Below, one piece after another: positions 4,998 to 9,171 of a DNA stretch of 9,171 bases. Position numbers and translations under genes: made by a program. This DNA comes from Chitinophagaceae bacterium (GTDB lineage: Bacteria > Bacteroidota > Bacteroidia > Chitinophagales > Chitinophagaceae): positions 1 to 9,171 of the forward strand of contig JANYEU010000358.1 in assembly GCA_025362915.1 (NCBI GenBank), given 5' to 3'. Each line of letters starts with the position of its first letter. Positions within the stretch are counted from its first letter, which is position 1. The notes under the pieces were generated by a model. The model was not told the DNA's origin. It saw only the letters and a list, made by a program, of their open reading frames with translations, and ran no database searches.

Positions 4998-6416
4998 CTA
5001 CAAAGGGAAATCAACTGTCAACTCAAATCCATTGCCAGGGCTTGATACAATATTTACCTTGCCGTGATGTAGGGCAGCCCTGGTCATGATGTTTTGTATA
5101 CCCACGCCGTTTCTCTCGGCAGACAAATCGCAGCCCTTTCCGTTGTCCTTAACAGACAATTGTAGAAACCCATCCAATTTATGGAGGGCAATGTTTATTA
5201 CAGCAGCCTCGGAATGTTTTACAATATTATTCAGTTGTTCTTGGGCAATGCGATAAACCATCAACTTCAAATCTTCTGAAATCATTTCTTCGTCATATTC
5301 GTCGAATGATGCGTTTACAGTTAAATGATCCAACAGCCTGATGTTGCTTAGTACGCCATCCAATGCCGCAATCAGACCAATATTATCCAAAGATGGGGGA
5401 ACGAGTCCCTTGGTGAGCTTACGTATTTCTTTTATCGCATCGGAAATAATACTCTTTATGTAGCGTAGTTTTTCGAAATCATTACTCTTGGTAACTATCG
5501 CATTATCCAAAAACAACAGAGCCGTAACCAATATCTGATTAATGTTGTCGTGCAGCTCACGCCCAAGTTCCGCCCTTTCTGTTTCTTGCGCAATGATGGT
5601 AGCGGCAGTTATGGATCGTTGCCTCTCATCCTGCTGTATTTGAAGTTCCTTTTGCAACCTCAGCTTCTCCGTTACATCATTAATCTGTATTTGCCTTACT
5701 AATTTTCCGTTCATTTCAATATGGTAGAAAGATATTTCTACCATCATTATTTCCCCATTCTTCTTTCTGTGGGGCAGTGGTTTAGATAAGAGTTGGGTCA
5801 ATTCTTCTATGTCATTTATTACTGGCAAGTGCCTGTTTTCTGGAGGTCGCAAATCAACTATTTTCAGTTTGGTAAATTCTTCCCTAGTGTATTGATAGGT
5901 TCTTACCGCGGCTTCGTTACATTCCAATATCTCTAGTGTATCAAAATCGTATATGTACATTGGGGAAGGATTGTTGTCAAACACCTGACGGTATTTTGCT
6001 TCAGAGGCCTGCAACTGTATTTCTGATTTCTTACGCTCAATACTATACCGGACGGTTTTCTCCAATATCCGTTCATCAAATTCTCCTTTTACCAAGTAAT
6101 CCTCTGCACCCAATGCCAATGTTTCCAGCGTGATATTCAAATCGGAAAGGCTGGATATGACAATAATGGCAGCGGTTTTTATTTTACTTTGAATGAGGGT
6201 ATAAGACCCCAAGCCTTCACTATCAGGCAAAAATAAATCCAAGAAAATGATGTGCGGCCTCTCTGTTTTCAGTAGTTCTTCAGCTTCTGCAATGGATGCT
6301 GCCCTAAATATATTTCCAATCCTAAGGGTAGAAAAGTTGAGGTATTGATCTAATAGGTATAAATGAATTTCATTGTCTTCTATTATCAAGATGTCTAAAG
6401 GGGGGGTGCTGTTCAT
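4998..6416 (-). CDS. Response regulator-PAS-histidine kinase (HisKA_3/HATPase) signalling protein
   Basis: A 472-aa soluble signalling protein with an unusual order, receiver first and kinase last. The REC domain (about 7-125) has acidic pair E13-D14, phosphoacceptor D60 (FLDLFLPD), S88-S89 and K110. A PAS domain covers about 139-250. The NarX/DesK-type dimerisation domain carries the phosphoacceptor H289 (ELHDNINQ). The HATPase domain shows an N box around 392-397 (QEQLNN), the G1 box DNGKGC (424-429) and G2 GVGIQNI. No membrane segment or signal peptide is seen. The gene starts 6 nt after the stop of the upstream histidine kinase, so that kinase is the likely phosphodonor to D60, with kinase activity of this protein as output. 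Its own downstream regulator, normally a LuxR-type response regulator, is not in the window. Confidence 0.95.
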   Translation of the reverse strand: MNSTPPLDILIIEDNEIHLYLLDQYLNFSTLRIGNIFRAASIAEAEELLKTERPHIIFLDLFLPDSEGLGSYTLIQSKIKTAAIIVISSLSDLNITLETLALGAEDYLVKGEFDERILEKTVRYSIERKKSEIQLQASEAKYRQVFDNNPSPMYIYDFDTLEILECNEAAVRTYQYTREEFTKLKIVDLRPPENRHLPVINDIEELTQLLSKPLPHRKKNGEIMMVEISFYHIEMNGKLVRQIQINDVTEKLRLQKELQIQQDERQRSITAATIIAQETERAELGRELHDNINQILVTALLFLDNAIVTKSNDFEKLRYIKSIISDAIKEIRKLTKGLVPPSLDNIGLIAALDGVLSNIRLLDHLTVNASFDEYDEEMISEDLKLMVYRIAQEQLNNIVKHSEAAVINIALHKLDGFLQLSVKDNGKGCDLSAERNGVGIQNIMTRAALHHGKVNIVSSPGNGFELTVDFPL

Positions 6417-6422
6417 GTTTAA

Positions 6423-8861
6423 TTAGATTTTCTTTGGTATGGTGAAATAGAAAACACTGCCTTCTCCAGGTGTAGATGTAAGCCAAATCTTACCCTTATG
6501 TTTTTCAATTACCTTTTTGCAAATAGCAAGCCCAATACCTGTACCAGAAAACTGGGTCTTGCTGTGCAGCCTTTGAAATATGATAAATATCTTATCAAAA
6601 TATTTTGTTTCAATACCTATTCCCTCATCCTTTACAAAAAACTCCCATTCCGTTCCCCTATCTTCAAACCCTACCAGAATGTGTGGGGGGATATTGGGCT
6701 TTTGGTATTTCATTGCATTACTTATAAGGTTCTGCAGCAATTGCATCATCTGTGTTTTTACTGCAAGTATCCGTGGCAGGTTATCTGCCATTTCTATTTT
6801 GGCATCTGATAACTTTATCTTACCAGAAAAGTTGAATAGCACTTCATTTACAACTTGCTTCATGTCCACTTCCTCATTTAGTTTTATCTGGGTATTCACA
6901 CGCGAATATTCAAGCATATCCATAATGAGTTGTTTCATCCTTTCGGCACCATCCACTGCAAAGTTTATATAGTTTTCCGCCGTATCGTCCAACTTGTCAG
7001 TATATTTTCTCTTTAATAATTGCAGAAAACTGGTTATTGTCCGCAATGGTTCTTGCAAATCGTGGGAAGCTACATACGCAAACCTTTCCAGTTCAGTATT
7101 GGAGACAGCCAACTGATCGGCCCGTTCCTCCAATGTCTCATTCATTTGGCGGAGTTGCAATTCTTTAACCTTTTGGTCTGTAATATCTTGTATTGCGCCA
7201 ATCAGCCTTATTGGCTTACCCGTCTTTGCATCGCATATAATGGATACCTTATTCTGTACATATTTATAAGAACCATCTGCGCACATACACCTAAATTCAT
7301 CACTAAAGGTATTGTTGCCTTCTTGCAAACTATTCATTAGCGTTGCTATGGCAGTGCTTTTATCATTTGGGTGTACCTTACTCCATCCCCATTCTATTGT
7401 ATCCACCACATTTTCGGCATTATATCCAAAGATGGAAGTTATCCCATTATTCCAGATAACTTTTCTAGCAATCAGGTCACAGTCAAATATGGCATCATTG
7501 GTGGCTTTTGCCACTATATCATATCGTTCCTTACTGATAAGGATTTCTTCTTCTGCTTTTTTGTTAATGAGAATGGTAGAAAGAATATTTTTTATCCTCT
7601 CCAGACTATTCATTTCAGAAGGATGCGGCTTCTTAATTGTTTTATAATACACGCCAAAAGTAGCAAACACCTCTTTGTCTTTGTCTAATAGAGGCAAAGA
7701 CCAACAAGCCTTCAATCCATGTTCAGCTGCTATTTCTTTTATTTCTTTAAAGTCTTGCCATAATGGGTCGATGCTGATATCATCCACAATAACCACTGAT
7801 TTTAGAAATGCTGCCGTTCCACATGAACCTACTTTTGAGTCTATTGGCAGGTTATTTATGGCATCTAAATACCTCTGGGGCAAATCTGGTGCATACGAAT
7901 TAATCAATAACCCATTTTCCACCAACAATAAGCTACACAACATTTCAGGATGAATTTCCTTTAATCCATCAATCAAATAGCCAATAATATCACCAGATGT
8001 AGAGTTTATATTTGCGCTTAGTTCTAAAGCACCCTTTTCTAAATTGAAAATTTGTTCAAGCCTTTTTTCCTCATTAATCACCTTTACAATACTTGATAAT
8101 CCATTGTCATTTGGATAGGCAGTTATATCCAACCACATCTGGAAAGGGGCGTAATACATTTCAAAGTTTACCCTTACACGTGTATCCATTGCGCGCCTGA
8201 ATTCCAATAATATCAATTGGGCATTTGCCATATCTATCAAGTCCCAGAAGTTTTTTCCTACTATCTGTTGCTTTGCCAATCCCCATATATTTTCCACTAC
8301 CCTGTTGCAATAAACAAAGTTCCATGCAGGATCTATTGCAAAAAAACCTTCTGTTATGCTCTCCAGTATGTTGTCTTTTTCCACATAGGCTTTTGCAAGG
8401 TTTTCCAGTACTTCTTTTACTTCCAATTCTACTTTCAACCTACTGGTAATATCTGTGGCAATACCATATCCACCTATTATTTCGCCGTCCACATAGATGG
8501 GCAAACTCTTGATGGTCATATCTATCAAATTTTGTTTTGTAGATATAAACCTCATTTGAAACTCACGCACATTGCCCAGTCTCACTTCTTCCAATAGTTG
8601 TAATGCCATATCGGTAGAGTCGGGGTGAATGAATTCAGTAAACTTCAACTTCAATATGGTTTCCAGACTACATTCCGATTTGGTAAGCATCACATTGTTC
8701 GCACTGGTAAAATTTCCATCAAGAGAAAGCGAAAAAACAGCTTCGGGGTTGTGACTGAATAATGATTGATAAACCTGAAGGTTACGATTATAAGATTCCT
8801 CCATCTTTTTATAATGAAGCAATATCGGTTCCTGAATACTTTTTGTGGGGTTTCCTTTCAT
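6423..8861 (-). CDS. Soluble multi-sensor histidine kinase (PAS-PAS-GAF-PAS-HisKA-HATPase)
   Basis: An 812-aa histidine kinase with no hydrophobic segment, so probably cytoplasmic. Domains in order are PAS (about 28-140, ending GYGIATDIT), PAS (about 155-270), GAF (about 275-430, with KVGSCGTAAF and WSLPL), PAS with PAC tail (about 440-560, ending GAIQDITDQ), a short coiled coil, HisKA with phosphoacceptor H600 (SHDLQEP), and HATPase with N box N711-N715, G1 DEGIGI (745-750), F box near 755 and G2 GTGIGLA (773-779). All kinase motifs are intact. The sensed signal is unknown: I see no haem, flavin or bilin signature I would trust. It is the first gene of the operon and stops 6 nt before the REC-kinase gene, which implies tight coupling. 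No exact TAnnTTTG element was found upstream, so its promoter is unassigned. Confidence 0.95.
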   Translation of the reverse strand: MKGNPTKSIQEPILLHYKKMEESYNRNLQVYQSLFSHNPEAVFSLSLDGNFTSANNVMLTKSECSLETILKLKFTEFIHPDSTDMALQLLEEVRLGNVREFQMRFISTKQNLIDMTIKSLPIYVDGEIIGGYGIATDITSRLKVELEVKEVLENLAKAYVEKDNILESITEGFFAIDPAWNFVYCNRVVENIWGLAKQQIVGKNFWDLIDMANAQLILLEFRRAMDTRVRVNFEMYYAPFQMWLDITAYPNDNGLSSIVKVINEEKRLEQIFNLEKGALELSANINSTSGDIIGYLIDGLKEIHPEMLCSLLLVENGLLINSYAPDLPQRYLDAINNLPIDSKVGSCGTAAFLKSVVIVDDISIDPLWQDFKEIKEIAAEHGLKACWSLPLLDKDKEVFATFGVYYKTIKKPHPSEMNSLERIKNILSTILINKKAEEEILISKERYDIVAKATNDAIFDCDLIARKVIWNNGITSIFGYNAENVVDTIEWGWSKVHPNDKSTAIATLMNSLQEGNNTFSDEFRCMCADGSYKYVQNKVSIICDAKTGKPIRLIGAIQDITDQKVKELQLRQMNETLEERADQLAVSNTELERFAYVASHDLQEPLRTITSFLQLLKRKYTDKLDDTAENYINFAVDGAERMKQLIMDMLEYSRVNTQIKLNEEVDMKQVVNEVLFNFSGKIKLSDAKIEMADNLPRILAVKTQMMQLLQNLISNAMKYQKPNIPPHILVGFEDRGTEWEFFVKDEGIGIETKYFDKIFIIFQRLHSKTQFSGTGIGLAICKKVIEKHKGKIWLTSTPGEGSVFYFTIPKKI

Positions 8862-9120
8862 AGATGCTGTTTATTAATTACAACATGATTGGATTTTTTT
8901 CATATAAAACAATTCATATAATTCTTTAAAATGTACCCTACATTTAACCAAAAAGGTTGTTTTTATTTCCCAAAAGAAATACATAGACCTTCTTTAATAG
9001 CTACAAAAGAGTAATGGTGAATTGAAAAATAAATTTATCAATATCAATTGCCCCCTCTCTCGTCTGGCAACTATCTTTTAATGGTAAATATATAGAAAGA
9101 GAAAGTAATGCACAAAAGAA
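8862..9120. other. Upstream region of the kinase operon
   Basis: This AT-rich stretch has no credible gene. It should contain the promoter for the minus-strand kinase operon, but no exact -7 consensus is present on that strand. A small palindrome, AACC-AAAAA-GGTT (8947-8959), lies about 90 nt before the start codon and is the only candidate operator I see. Confidence 0.35.
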
Positions 9121-9171
9121 AGTGACAAACCATGGACAGACAATAATTTTGTCTGTCCATGGTTTGTCACT
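9121..9171 (-). terminator. Perfect 23-bp inverted repeat, probable terminator of an off-window gene
   Basis: Positions 9121-9143 and 9149-9171 are exact reverse complements around a 5-nt loop (TAATT). Read on the minus strand the hairpin is followed by TTTCTTTTGTG (complement of 9110-9120), which fits an intrinsic terminator for a minus-strand gene beyond the window edge. The stem reaches the last base supplied and may continue. A 23-bp perfect stem is long for a terminator, so a mobile-element remnant or a dyad binding site remains possible. Confidence 0.65.

Overview
The window looks like chromosomal DNA from a member of the Bacteroidota, perhaps near the Chitinophagaceae. This is inferred from the AT-rich composition, the absence of clear Shine-Dalgarno sites before the good ORFs, an exact TAnnTTTG promoter element before the regulator gene, and the look of the proteins (soluble multi-PAS histidine kinases, a TMEM175-type channel, an AraC regulator beside redox enzymes). 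No rRNA, tRNA, CRISPR array, transposase or phage gene was seen.

Positions 1-1040 carry no convincing gene. They hold a lone consensus DnaA box (5-13), imperfect ~30-bp direct repeats (42-193), ten tandem copies of a 21-bp unit (318-527), a bulged hairpin (829-872) and a strong terminator (982-1022) for the minus-strand genes that follow.

Positions 1041-3198 are a minus-strand operon read in the order cupin, mdaB, zinc alcohol dehydrogenase. A plus-strand AraC-family regulator (3353-4249) diverges from it. The shared intergenic region has a promoter for the regulator and two ATTACTG direct repeats exactly 21 bp apart, as expected of an AraC-type operator. The enzymes suggest an inducible response to reactive carbonyls or quinones. 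mdaB is broken by one extra A in an A7 run.

Positions 4251-4383 lie between convergent genes and hold a 7-bp-phased degenerate repeat that includes a near-tandem 42-bp duplication.

Positions 4388-8861 are a second minus-strand operon read in the order large PAS/GAF histidine kinase (812 aa), REC-PAS-histidine kinase (472 aa), TMEM175-family (DUF1211) potassium channel. The channel gene has a one-base deletion near its start. No DNA-binding response regulator is present, so the phosphorelay output is unknown, and the co-transcribed channel is the only other clue to its role. The window ends in a perfect 23-bp inverted repeat (9121-9171), probably a terminator for a minus-strand gene just outside.

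The clearest leads are the kinase-kinase-channel operon, the two phased repeat systems (21-bp array and 7-bp-phased spacer), and the two single-base frameshifts, both at A runs. The frameshifts may be either assembly errors or real.
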